The position numbers were made by a program, and so were the translations under genes. Positions 10,505 to 21,658 of a stretch of 64,000 nt of DNA are shown here, piece by piece. Position 1 is the stretch's first letter. The number at the start of each line of letters is the position of its first letter. This DNA is from Plasmopara viticola (Eukaryota; Oomycota; Peronosporomycetes; Peronosporales; Peronosporaceae): positions 434,001 through 498,000 of the forward strand of contig MBPM02000002.1 in NCBI GenBank assembly GCA_001695595.3. The letters are read 5' to 3'. A model generated the notes under the pieces. It saw only the letters and a program-made list of their open reading frames with translations, was not told the origin of the DNA and made no database searches.

Positions 10505-13500
10505 TCGTGTTAAACTCCTAGTTTACTGAAAAAAATCGATTTTAGTCATTGCGGTTTACCGCTTACTCATAAAACCAAAAGTAAACAGATTTGCCTTGTC
10601 TTTATGTATTGACAATCTAGACCTTTCTAGGTAGCAATGTCGAGAGTATCAAGCTTCGTGTCATCGAGATTATCAAGCACTAGAAAGAAGGCCAACGATA
10701 AAATAAGTCTTAAAGGGTACGATCACGCGGGTATATTGCAAAATTACGGGAGCCCACGCTAAGTTGGCTAATTAGAATTTATAGTCGATACTGCTTTTTC
10801 ATATCAAAGAGCCACAACTTGCGATATGGCACTTAAGCAGACAGACTTCTGGTCACAGGCGGTTTCGTGACAGTATTCATCACATTATCAGCTGATGATG
10901 TGATTATGTTTGCTATCTTCTTCCTGAACATGCATCTAACTATTCTTCAAAAATGCTTTCTATTTGATCGAAATATTGGATAAAGGAGTGACAAGTGCGT
11001 TACTGCTGATGGATGGTGCGGCCCCGGTAATAGTGTTTGTAAGTAAAGCTGTGGTCAAGCCTTATTATGAAGAAATATGTGCTCTCTTTAAGCCTTTTTT
11101 ATCGCTAACGGACTCAATAATCTGCTCTTTTGCTATGAGTACGTCCAATTTTTGACAGCTTTCGTGTCCGTTTTATGGTATCAGACTTGGCGATTACTTA
11201 CTATCTAATCAGGGCCTGCCTATAAATTTTATTGACGTCACAACCTAATGATCTAGAGATAAGTTTAAATATCACTGGCAACCAATTTCCATACTGTGAT
11301 CATTAAAAGCAGAACTCAGTAAGACAAGAAGTGTAGCGTTTCACTATGCCACACCCGCTTTGCTTAGATGAGGCGTTCAGAAAGACATGCGATTTTCGGG
11401 ATTGTCATTCGCCATAAGTTGTGCAGATCATAACGATGACCAAATGGGCAGCAGAGAAGGGTGCCGGTCGGCTGTATCATTCAGCGATGACCAATACGAT
11501 CTATTCGAAGGTCGCTTCAGTATCCAGAGCACCGAAGTCGATCGTTGTGCCATAAGAAGCTCCTTTTACAAAGGCCGTTCGGCAGCAGAGGCTTATCCTG
11601 CGTCGTGAACGGTATCTAGAAGTAGCTCTACTGCCAAAGAGCCGCTCAGGTAAATAAGGCTTTGAAGAGCTTCCCATTCCACCCTGGTTTTATGGAAGTG
11701 TGTTTTTCTTCATCCAATTGCTCACAGACACCTCCGCCTTTGGGCAATTTAAGCGATAGGGAGCACCGCAGGCGCTTTGGGGAGAAGTTGCCGGCTCTTG
11801 TCGCTAGCAAGGCTTCAATAAAGCTTAAGCTAGCTACAAACATTGCTGAGATGACTTCGCCTCCCGAAGGTAAGCCCTCAAAAGACGTTAGAATCGTCGT
11901 CATACTCACTGACCATGCAAACGGCCTCATTCTTGAAATCATAAAGTCTAGGACGTTTTCCAGCAGCAAACGGCGCCAAAGTGACCGAAAGGCCAAATTA
12001 TTTTTATCGTAGCCTTGCTGAAGGGTCTCCAGCTATACTGGCTGGAATAGCTGCCGAATACACCTGTGTTGCCATAAATTGTCCGCCAGTACTGACACAT
12101 ATTGTGAAGGCGCTAACATGTAAGCGGCAAGGTCGATTTGTTGGCAGGTCTCGCAAGTCCTCACATACTTGCCACCCACTTGTCTGAGGGGAACGGATAT
12201 TAATGCGCTCTAATCTAAACAACCTTTATTTGCGGCCTAAATGGCCGATAATTAGAGGTCCGCAAATATATTGTACTTCAGGCCTCATTCGTTTGGAGAA
12301 AAAAATCAGCTAAATCTACACGATTCTTTCTTTGTTTGAGATAAGTGTCTGCCCACTTAAAACAGTGCCATTATGACTGTTGTCGAGGGGTAGATGCTCG
12401 ACTATGGCATCTACGCCCTCGACAAAGCACAAAACTTTCTAAATTGCCATCCATTTTTTTAAACCTAATCATTTTGATTACCCTTGATCTCTTGATCCTG
12501 CTGATATGCACTTACTGTTAACTTGACCTTCTTAAAAGTGCACATTGAGCTTGCTAGGCTTCAATGTAACGCGGAGGTCAAAAAATGACAGCCTCTGGGG
12601 GGAATGGGGCGTATCTTCCGGGATTCGTGATCAAAATAGACCTCAGACTGCTTGAACCCCATAAATCGCCTAAAAAGTAAACTTGTCTTAACTTTATGGC
12701 AAGTAACCCCTTGTCATCAACGGCTGTTCCCGTTTGACGGCATTTTGCTTCCAGAACTGAACTGGTCGAAAGTGTCGCAAGCAACGCTAGAAAATGTAAT
12801 TTTGTTCGACAAATTTACAACAGGCGCCCAAAAATAGCATTCCTTGATGCGATTCTTTAGCGCCTATTTTAACCATTATAAATAATAATGAAGAAACGGA
12901 GAGGCTTTTGATGTATACAATGTCGAAAGATGGTGTCGATTGACCCTTGCGCTATGTCAAACGCTCTTTTAACTGTCAGAAACCCATTTAGTTTTTTAGG
13001 GTCCGGTGGTGTGACTCCCGCCCCGAACATCCTTCTGTTGCTGGCTTTTTCAGTATCAAATCATGTCATGTTTAAATGTATTAGACAAAGTCCACTTAAC
13101 CGGCACTGTATTGTGCGAATATTTGGCTTGGTTTAACACCTTTTTTCTATTTGGAGCGTGGCATTAAGCTGAAATAAACTTGTTTTCGTTGCTTTTTCTC
13201 AGTGATCAGTCAGGTGGATTAGCTGATGGCTTCGATCAATCTCTCGGAACACCGGACAATTCTTAGATCTGAAACAGTGTCTATAGCATTGTACACTAGT
13301 GTTTTCTGCCAGTAAGACTTTTTTTGGTTTCTTCATCGAGAACTATCATGAGCTCAAATTTCTATGAGCTTAAATCCTATACTTCGTATTGTTTTTTCGT
13401 CTGTATAGACGACTCAGCTCTTCTTTATCAGGGCACTGATCACCAGCAAACTTCTGGCCCTGAGATCACGGGTGTTACCATTGGGCCCTTGGGCTAGACG

Positions 13501-15426
13501 AGAATGTGTTGTCAAGATCGTGTCCTCTAGCTTACCACCAACAATGCAGTAGATGCTGCTTTGCTCAGCAACTCTTAAGTCCACTCAAAGTAGCGGGCTT
13601 ACAAGCAGCATTATATACTAGTATGCACATAAATCAAGCCTGTCTGTAGCTTTACAAGTGTTACAAAGTAGCCACATGATCACTTTTATCGTTGCTGCCT
13701 ATACTCATACCGATTAAGTAGAAGGCGGTAACCACTCAACCTTCCATCAATGCGGTAACCTTAACCTGTTTAAAAAGTGGTGTACCAGCAAGGGACGCCC
13801 TAAACTCCCGTTTTTCATAAATAAATTATAGAGCTCGCGTCTGTTTTGCTTGCAGACAAGCAAACTGCGCGTTAGCGAAGCCCAAATGCCATTGAAAGAC
13901 GTTGCTCTAAGCTGTCGTACAAGATCCTAGGACACAAAACACTTTGGTTATGTGTCTCATATGTGGGCACCAGCTTTCAGCCCATCCTCCCAAGTTAGAG
14001 GAGCAAACTGTGGTCAAAGCTCATCCCTTACTCCTTGACCCCGATGAGTGTTCTGCTCTTCTTTTGCTTACGTGCCAGCAAACATTAAGTTTCACTTGCT
14101 CAAATTCACATTAGACAGGCTACCAGCTGTCTGAGCCGTAGATATTAGACCTTGATTGTAAATATCGAGCTCTGTATGTAATTCCAGCTACTCGGCACAG
14201 TAGATATGGTCGCCTAGTTTGGCCATAAAAACCAGCAAATCTTCCGAGCAGCGCAAACTGCGCGTCCGGCGGATACAATAAGGTGGTTCAGTCCATTCCG
14301 AAACCTTGACAATCTTCTCCGGCAAGCGTAAAATTCACTACCAGATGTGACAATATCACACAGCACCTTACACAAAGGAGGCGTGCATGGAGACGTACAA
14401 TAACCAGCCCCTTTCTCCTTAATGCAGTACTCATAATGATCTATGATTGGCTGGATCAAACGCCATTGGATTTAAATGTTTCGGAAGCCACTTACCAGCC
14501 ACCCCATTTCGTTAATCAGCCCCCCTCCACCCCTAAGCTACAAAAATATGATTGGCTGAAGCGAACACCATTGGATTTAAATGTTCTGTAGGATATAGAA
14601 CATTTCCAAAGCAAAAAATCTGCAAAGTTGCACGTATGGAAGCAGATAATTTGATAACGACCGCGATAGAAGGTCATTGTTTTAAAAAGCAGGTTTTCAA
14701 CATCAAAATTGGCATGAACGAGTAATTAAACTAAGCACTACGAGACCAAGCAGAGTGTTTTTATTATCGACAGTACACAAAGCATCAAGGTTGATCTATG
14801 CGTTGATTGTGCGAGCCGCATCGGCATAAAGGTTGGTATCAACAGATACATTGCACCGCCTCTGTTGTGTTCCGTCTGTCCAAGGTACCCGCATCGTCTT
14901 TGTGGTCGGATGGACGTCGCAACCACCTCAAAGTGCGATAAATTGCACTGAGTAAGTTATTGAGTCTGTTTTGTGGCACAGCGTACCTAGGAAGGCAAAA
15001 AGCATTGCCACAACACTTAGCAGAGAATGCAGGGAAAATGGTGAGTCATTGTCGATGCAGCGCGTTAAGATTTCGACCAACGGCAGCAAAAAAGCGCCGT
15101 TATTACGGCTAGATTACAGGTGAGATAATGTGTTATATGCATCAAGGCTTAATTAAGACTTGCAACTTAAGCCTAATGATAGAATTACAGATTTATTATT
15201 ACATTTATGGGTAGTGCATCAAGGAGGGGGCTGTTTAACGAAAAGAGGGAGGCTGGTTAGCAGCTCCCTTTATAAAATGTAGAAAACCTCACTAATTAGT
15301 TTTCATGGCAATTGATGGCTTGACGTTTATACTATGTCCGGACGTGAATAGGTGCAAATCAATGAAGAAGACGAAAAGGTACTGGACTACTCAATAATTG
15401 CTTTACTGTAGCACAGTTGCGCTTTT
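10505..15426. other. Decayed tail of unit A, no intact gene
   Basis: The region is collinear with 20421-26013 but holds only short frames. Between 11425 and 12250 a plus-strand coding-like trace can be followed through several stops and frameshifts (for example LTDHANGLILEI and EMTSPPEGKP, also readable in unit B near 22750-22890), so it may be an old dead gene or transposon. The part at 12480-12830 is distantly similar to the 458-bp repeats at 42122-43430. I found no RNA gene. Confidence 0.5.
14442..14590. repeat. About 105-bp direct repeat in the unit A tail
   Basis: TATGATTGGCTGGATCAAAC at 14442 recurs as TATGATTGGCTGAAGCGAAC at 14547, each followed by a CCATTGGATTTAAATGTT-type sequence. 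The unit B equivalents are at 25278 and 25384, so the repeat predates the 11-kb duplication. Confidence 0.7.
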
Positions 15427-15539
15427 AAAACGACCGACCGAGAGGTGCTATGCGAACACAAAATGTGAGTACACCAGGACGCGAAGGCTAGCTCGAGTCG
15501 CGTCTGCGACCGGTGCACAAGAGCAAGCGGTGATACGCT

Positions 15540-17204
15540 ACGAGCATAACTGCTTAAACCTGCGGCGCAGAGCGTTCGACATGGACGACTATGAAGCGAA
15601 AACGACGCGTTATTTTGCTTCAGCATTAAAGATGACGGCGCGTCAACATATGATCAAGTGCTACAAACAAGTACAAGACGAGTGGCTGCGTGCGATAAAA
15701 AATGAGATCCAGTCACTGGCGCAGCACAAGACGTATGCGCTCGTGAATCTACCAAGCCACAAAAAAGCAATAAGGTGCAAGTGGGTTTTTGACTAAGCGA
15801 GATCCGAATGGCAAGATTGTCGATTTTGAGGCGCCAATCGTCGTCAAGTGCTTCACCCAGAGGCCAAAGTGGACTACTTTGAGACGTTTGCACCGGAAGC
15901 GCACAAAGAGACAAGTAACGTAGCATTACCTCTTCCGAACACATTTGGTGGTAAAGATCTTCGACGTCGACACAGTGTTTCTGACTGGCGAAGTGATGAA
16001 GGCAATCTGCATATATCAGCCTAATGGCTTCGAGGATGCGCGACATCCGAAAAAAGAAGCGTCTACTGCGAAAGGCGCTGTACGTCACAAAGCAGGAGGC
16101 TCACAAACAAAACAGCCGAATTAATGCGCATCTTTAAGAGAAAGATTGCAAGCGTAAAGCAGCCGATCTGTGCGTCTACGTGAGGTACTTGGATCTCAAA
16201 CTAAGCCTTATCATCCTTTATGTTGACGACCTGATGCTCTTCGCGCAAGCGCATGAGCGCATTGACGCTATCAAGTGCACGCTCAAGAGTGACTCCCGCA
16301 TCAAAGAGTTGGGAACGCTAAAGTAATATCTTGAGCTCAAGGTACGGCGCGACTTGGTGATAAAGACCATCCGCATGGACCTGCCCTCGAAAATAAAACA
16401 CTTGACCGAGACGATTGCCGTCGACAAGTGCAAGGAGGTACACACGCCAGTGAATGAGAGCAAGAGTTGATCAAGCTCTAAGACGACGACGTGGTTGCCC
16501 CCAAGTGGCCGTACCGCGAGCTGGTCGGTGCACTATTGCATGCTGCTACTTGTATGCGGTCTAAAATTGTTTACGTTGTGGGCTAGGAGGCCAAGTACTG
16601 CTAGCGGCACGAAAGACAACATTGTAAAGCGTCCAAGTGCATACTAAAGTGCTCAAATTACAGCATTTTGTTTGACGCGGAAAGCAAGGGAGAGCTACTG
16701 GAATTTGCAGATGCATCGTGGGCGAGCGACATGGATCCGCGCCGCTCCACGACAGATTTTATTTTCTTCCTAAATGACAGCGTGGTATTGCGGTAGTATA
16801 AGAGGCAGCCTTTGGTGGCGATATCAAGTACCGATGCGGAGTATTTGCGACTCAGGAGGCGGTATGGCTAAGCCTGCTTCTGGACAATATGGGCTGTACA
16901 TTGGGAAGGCCAACGACGATCTATCATAACAACCAGGTCTGCATCGCATTGGCAAAAAACGATCTTTCACGCGCGGACCAAGCATATAGACATTAAGTAT
17001 CACTTCCTGGGTGATAAAGTTGAGGAAGGTGTTATCATGCATGAGTACAAGTCGACGGACGATATGATAGCGGACGGACAGACGAACGCGCTCGGGCAAG
17101 CCGAATATGCAAGCTTCGTGTTCGGTCTGTGCCTAGCGGCGCAAGGTGGCCGAACACATGCGCACTTATTAAGGAAGAGTGTTGAAGGTGGTGCTGCGGC
17201 TGTG
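15540..17204 (+). pseudogene. Copia RT and RNase H remnant (unit B)
   Basis: The RT start is well preserved at about 15680-15796: EWLRAIKNEIQSLAQHKTYA then LVNLPSHKKAIRCKWVFD. The catalytic block near 16210-16250 reads LSLIILYVDDLMLFAQA with YVDD intact, unlike HVDD in unit A. The RNase H end is at about 16977-17140 with TKHIDIKYHFLGDKVEEG. Frameshifts and stops separate these blocks. Gag, protease and integrase are missing because the duplication edge cuts the element before RT. Confidence 0.8.
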
Positions 17205-17540
17205 TGTTATATGCATGCTTTGCATGTTTTGAAAAGCGGTAACAGCCAGTAAATCGGTAGCAATTAGCATACCAGTTGAACTGCATATAAAGGCGTCTTT
17301 GAAATAGACGGTTTTGACACTGGCAATGGGTGTGGGTACACAACCCATGGTCATGGGTTCACATTGGGTTCATGACGGATACAAAGCAATCTCGGATGCT
17401 CTTTACCATGTTGATATCAACGTTAAAAATTATTGCTGCAAATTTCTCGTCTGACCTAAGCAACTTTACGTACGAATGCCGAGAACGCACTCCGTAGAAA
17501 TCGGGTCAGAGAGAGGCGCTAAATCAGATAAAATATTTTT
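17205..17540 (+). repeat. 3' LTR of the Copia remnant (unit B)
   Basis: It begins TGTTATATGCATGCTTTGCA and matches 6019-6360 closely. The right boundary is approximate. The following 0.7 kb is spacer collinear with 6361-7010 and has no gene. Confidence 0.6.
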
Positions 17541-18264
17541 TTTTTATAAAGACTATTCAAGAGTGGCCTAATCATGTGTTGTCATTGGCTGCTTTATTGA
17601 CCATCTCTTCATCTTGTTTAAGAGGAGAATGTGTTAATTCCATTTAATACATTTGGAAGTAAGAGTTAGCTCTCACCAGCTTTGGTTCTACAGAACGCAA
17701 TCTACCAAAATTTTGTTCTAAGAGCATACATTTTGCTCATATATACGAATTAAACCGATATCTTTTTCAAATCGCTTACCAAGAGACGTCCGAGAGAGCC
17801 GGAGCAGTTTGATAGTAATGCCTACATAGCTACAAGCGTAACGTTATCGATAACTACGATGCGATAGTTTATAGCGATAAAATGCGCGCCATCTCCAAGA
17901 CTGGCGGTTGGCATACCAGTCACGGCGTGCGATATATATATACCGACTAAACGTGTTAGAATTCAATATAGAAAGGACCAAAAGATAAATATACGATTCG
18001 GTCTTCAACCTGCAGTTTATTGCACCCTTCGACATTTTGAGCCCGAGGATAGAAACAAGTCGTTACCCGAAATTTTGTTTTTCTACCTGCATGCCCCCTT
18101 TGGGCAGAATGCTCTGTGGTCACGTCACATCCGGTGGCACTTAACCGTCAATTCTAAGCCCACGCGGATTAACTGTCTACCTGAACCCTTTCAAAGGTTC
18201 CAGGATGGATCGAATGGCCTTCTGACCACTGTCAAATACACAATCGTAATAATTGTTGCGTTTT

Positions 18265-18602
18265 ATAAACCCGGTCAGGGTCTCAGGGTACTTGATAGAC
18301 TTGTCAGCGACAGCATTTACAACGTAAATGACACGCTCACCCGTGCCAAAAGGCTTTTTCGTGCCCGACACGTATATGAGATTGCCACCCACGGACGTAT
18401 TTGCCCAAGGTTCGAGAGACCCGTTGGTCGGATCAAATTTAAAGGTGTGCAAACCCTTGCCCGTGCCATTGATCTTCCCTTCGTCACGCGTGTAGGTTTC
18501 AGCGAACACAATAACTTGAGGATCGCCTTTTTGTGTAGGCGAACCAGCCAAGACGCCTGCGATTGCGACCCCAAAGCTTAACAAGAGAGTCGGGAGCTGC
18601 AT
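18265..18602 (-). pseudogene. Truncated lactonase-family gene (unit B copy of 7316-8512)
   Basis: The frame starts at the same ATG and signal peptide as its unit A twin and runs collinear for about 112 residues, up to YPETLTGF. It then enters unrelated sequence that is equivalent to unit A near 7008, and stops at 18177. A deletion equivalent to about 7010-8180 of unit A removed the rest of the gene, including His195, the GPRH motif, the catalytic-type Glu and the SNRG motif. The remaining piece covers only the first blades and cannot form the propeller. Substitutions such as FAGTYT to FAETYT fit relaxed constraint. Confidence 0.85.
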
Positions 18603-19286
18603 CGTTCACTCGTCGATCGAGCGACAAAAGTAAAATTACGGTAATTTATTCGCAAACGAGAACGTCGGTCGATCAGGTCAGGCCTATACGACCAATCAGC
18701 GTGAACCACACATCTTGTGATCGTTAGACCACCAGTTCATTTTTGAATCGAAGGAATGCCCGTAATCTAAAATATAAATTTATAGCTACACAGTACAGTT
18801 TCAGGTTTAGGTGATTACCCGTGTGGATACTCCCGTCCGACAGTAAGGGACCATTATCAATTAAGAACTAGCAAATCTTTGTTTATGATTTAGCAACTTA
18901 GTGATTTCCGCTGCAAAGTAGTGTGTGGATCATAAACACAGTGACACTTGTAATAATATCAGTTAATACTAGTAATGGGCCAAGGATAGGTGTGGCTGAG
19001 CGACAGGTGTTGCGCTTCAAAGTTTCAACAGGTGACGTGCTGGGAGTGGTGAGCTTAAGTTCATCGACAAGACAAGACGAAAATGTTGTCAGGTGGCAAG
19101 GATAGGTTTGGCTGAGCGACAGGTGTTGCGCTTCAAAGTTCCAATATGTGACGTGCTGGGAGTGGTGAGCTTAAGAGACGAGACAAAAATGTTGTCAGGT
19201 GGCAACAGGACACGAGATGCACTAGAGGCAATCTATCATAATTCCATTGCTCAGCAATCCAAGACATCTGCGCTGACCACTCAAGC
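18603..19286. promoter_or_regulatory. Intergenic region upstream of the plus-strand lactonase gene (unit B)
   Basis: This corresponds to 8513-9319 of unit A. It lacks the 56-bp palindrome and instead carries a tandem repeat of about 110 bp at 18985-19206. No clear core promoter element is seen. Confidence 0.4.
18985..19206. repeat. Tandem repeat of about 110 bp in the lactonase promoter (unit B)
   Basis: Unit 1 (18985-19100) and unit 2 (19101-19206) share GGCTGAGCGACAGGTGTTGC, GACGTGCTGGGAGTGGTGAG and AATGTTGTCAGGTGGCAA. Unit A has a single, diverged version near 9085-9150, where the end reads GACAAGACAAGAATGTTTGA. The repeat sits 80-300 bp upstream of the start codon. Confidence 0.8.
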
Positions 19287-20420
19287 ATGCGTCTAGGTAA
19301 CTTCTCTCTCAGCCTTGTTGCTTCCGTGACCGTAGCGACTGCCACACAACCCATTCTTTTTGCTGCAACATGGACGAAGGATACGACAAACGGCATTAAC
19401 ACGTTCAAGCTTAATATTGCCGATGGGTCCTTGACACCTTACGGAATCACGCCCCTCAGCTTTGCGACTAAAGGCCTTAATCCGACGTACGTTCAAGGTT
19501 CGACGACGCAATTTTCAAACGGCAAGCGTGTCATCTACGCTCTCAACCGCTTGTCGACCGAGGGCTACGTGTCAGCGATGACTTTGCAATCGAATGGCTC
19601 ACTTGGAGTGATCAATTCGCAAAAAATGAGGGGTGGAAGCCCTGCTCACGTCGCTATCAGTACCGATGAGAAATACATTTCGGTGGCCAATTACGCCGGC
19701 AGCATCTCTCTGTTTCCACTAAATGTGGACGGCTCTGTCGGAGTTGAAACCTTCTATCAAAATTTCCCCATTGGTAGCAAAGTTGTCCCAGACAGTCAAG
19801 CTACCGGTCACCTGCACAGCTCTATGTGGCTACCCGGTTCGAATCACCTTATTGCTACCAACCTTGGTGGTGACGAGATCCTCCAGTACGAGCTGGATGC
19901 GACAAAAAAGACGCTTAAGAGCCTACCTACTATCAAGTGTCGGCCTGGCTCTGGACCTCGCCACATGGCCATGGGACCAAACGGTGACTTTGTTTACGTC
20001 ACATTTGAGCTGTCCAACACCGTCGAAGTCTACAAGATCGACAAAACGGCGGCGTTGCTATCTACCACAGCTATCCAGACCATCTCGACGCTTCCCGCTG
20101 GATACACCAACACCAATACTGCTGCCGATATTCACCTTTCGAGTAACGGAAAGTTCGTGTACGTGTCAAATCGCGGTCACAACTCGATTGTTACATACAA
20201 GATCAACGTCGATGGCACCTTAACGACTCTTAATTGGGAGAGCTCACGCGGTGTGACGCCCCGAGCTTTTACGATCTACCAAAAGTGGCTGATAGTAGCA
20301 AATCAAAAATCGAACGATATGTATGTCTTCACGGTGAATGGGGAGACCGGGGCCTTGACGTACACTGGCAAGTCATACAAGGTTGAGGAAGCTGTCAGCC
20401 TTTACGTTGGAGAGTTCTAG
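19287..20420 (+). CDS. Secreted lactonase-family beta-propeller protein (unit B), intact
   Basis: The frame encodes 377 aa with no intron. The start MRLGNFSLSLVASVTVATAT is a signal peptide of about 20 residues. PF10282 landmarks are GHLHSSMW (His177), RPGSGPRHM (Arg225), VTFELSNTVEV (Glu241) and VSNRGHNSI (Arg296); the His-Arg-Glu spacing of 48 and 16 residues equals that in the other intact paralogues. It is the tandem twin of 9320-10504 and keeps the Arg that twin has lost, so it is the better candidate for an active enzyme. It is shorter than the 398-aa subfamily because of a shorter N-terminus and blade loops. Likely extracellular; the substrate cannot be told from sequence. Confidence 0.9.
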   Translation: MRLGNFSLSLVASVTVATATQPILFAATWTKDTTNGINTFKLNIADGSLTPYGITPLSFATKGLNPTYVQGSTTQFSNGKRVIYALNRLSTEGYVSAMTLQSNGSLGVINSQKMRGGSPAHVAISTDEKYISVANYAGSISLFPLNVDGSVGVETFYQNFPIGSKVVPDSQATGHLHSSMWLPGSNHLIATNLGGDEILQYELDATKKTLKSLPTIKCRPGSGPRHMAMGPNGDFVYVTFELSNTVEVYKIDKTAALLSTTAIQTISTLPAGYTNTNTAADIHLSSNGKFVYVSNRGHNSIVTYKINVDGTLTTLNWESSRGVTPRAFTIYQKWLIVANQKSNDMYVFTVNGETGALTYTGKSYKVEEAVSLYVGEF

Positions 20421-20686
20421 ATTCGAGTGAACGTGTTTAATTCCTGGTTTACTGTAAAAAATCGATTTGGTGTCATTATTCATTGCGGTTTACCGCTTAC
20501 TCATAAACAAAGAAGCAAACAGTTTTGCATGGTCTTTATGTGTTGACATTCTAGAACCTCCCTAGGTAGCAATGTTAAGAATTACAAATTCGTGTCATCG
20601 GGATTTTCAAAAACTAAAAAGAAGGCCAACGATAAAATAAGCCTTGAAGGGCTGTTAAATTGCAAAATTACGGGTAGCCCACACTG

Positions 20687-21646
20687 TAATGTAATGTAAT
20701 GTAATGTATTACGTTATCGCGTTGCCAAGGTATGCACGTGCTAGGCTCAGTCTGGCTAGTCCACGGCATAGAGTGGTGTCCGCATACGTCGAGTCTCGTT
20801 CGGCGGGCAGTGCATCCAGCACCGAGGTCGTATGGGTCTTCCATTTCTTTCGGTCTTGTGCAAGGGTACGTACCACTTCGAGGTCTTGTGCTATCCGGAG
20901 TCGAAAGCCGGAGCCACGGGAAACAAGGTTGTGGTCGAGTGTCGAGGGGAGCGTGGTGCGGGGACGTCCGCGCCATTTTGCTGCGGTGGAGAAGAAGTAG
21001 GCACGCATCTGGAGGTTAGCTGGAATGTCGGGATAGCGGCAAAGTAGATGGCCAAACAGGCGCCAGCGAGCTTGTGTCAGTCGTAGTCTCAGCGGCCGCT
21101 CATCACAGAGGTCGTAGAGTCTTGCATTCGAAATGGGTCGGGGGTAGCGATAGCCAAGAGCGTAGCGAAGCTGGCGGCGATGGAAACTCTCGAGGCCGTG
21201 GAGCTCTGACTTGGTAAGAGCCCAGTTGTACAGCAGAATCGGTAGAACGTAGGTGTTGTACAATCGAATGCGTGTCTTGGGTGAGATGAACGTGGGGCGG
21301 AGCCAGACGGACCAGAGGCGGTGGAGCGCGAGGGTGGCCAGGGACTTGCGTCGGGATAGATCTTTAATATCGCCGAGGAGTGTTCCGAGCTTCTTAGTGT
21401 GGTGCCAGGTTTCTTCTCGGGATCGGGCGTGTCGAGTGGCGCCCGACGGGTTGCAGTGGCGGCGGATTTCGGTGACTTCGGTCTTGGCTTTTTTTTTTTT
21501 TTTTTCAGGGTTAGAAGGAAGTCATCAATGCGGTGCTCACCTCTATCGTAGATCTTGGTTTCGCGGAGGCCAAGGATATCGACGCGGTAGCGCCGGAGAT
21601 CTTCGGGGAGTGTTTCGTGCTTCTTGCGCTTCGAACCTAGAGAATT
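20687..21646 (-). mobile_element. Internally deleted LINE with target-site duplication
   Basis: A 960-bp insertion is flanked by the 12-bp direct repeat TAGCCCACACTG (20675-20686 and 21647-21658). Unit A at 10750-10765 has the matching site with no insertion. On the minus strand the element starts with an endonuclease-like segment (RRYRVDILGLRETKIYDRGE). It passes a run of 17 A (T at 21489-21505) and continues with the C-terminal part of a LINE RT (21263-20709, 184 aa: LYNTYVLPILLYNWALTKSE, FHRRQLRYALGYRYPRPISN). It ends with a pentanucleotide tail (ATTAC)n at 20687-20710. Most of the endonuclease and the RT catalytic core are missing, so it moved with help from another LINE. Confidence 0.85.
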
Positions 21647-21658
21647 TAGCCCACACTG

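Larger units (their letters stand above)
4228..15426. repeat. Tandem segmental duplication, unit A
   Basis: The whole stretch is collinear with 15427-26013. The left end reads AACGACCGACTGGAAGGTGCT, matching AACGACCGACCGAGAGGTGCT at 15427. The right end reads AGCACAGTTGCGCTTTTA, matching AGCACAGTTGCACTCTTTA near 26012. The copies are head to tail and touch at 15426/15427 with only a few bases of microhomology (TAA). Unit A contains the RT-RNase H half and 3' LTR of the Copia element, two divergent lactonase genes and a decayed tail. The copies differ by many substitutions and indels, so the event is not recent. Confidence 0.85.

Noticed and set aside
11646..12012. 116-aa open frames on both strands at the same place in unit A
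   Set aside because: The unit B equivalent is broken in both frames, there is no recognised domain, and the region lies in decayed repeat sequence, so I describe it only as a coding-like trace.
1766..17540. The idea that the 11-kb duplication arose by recombination between Copia LTRs
   Set aside because: The breakpoints lie inside pol (4228) and in tail sequence (15426/26013), not in the LTRs.
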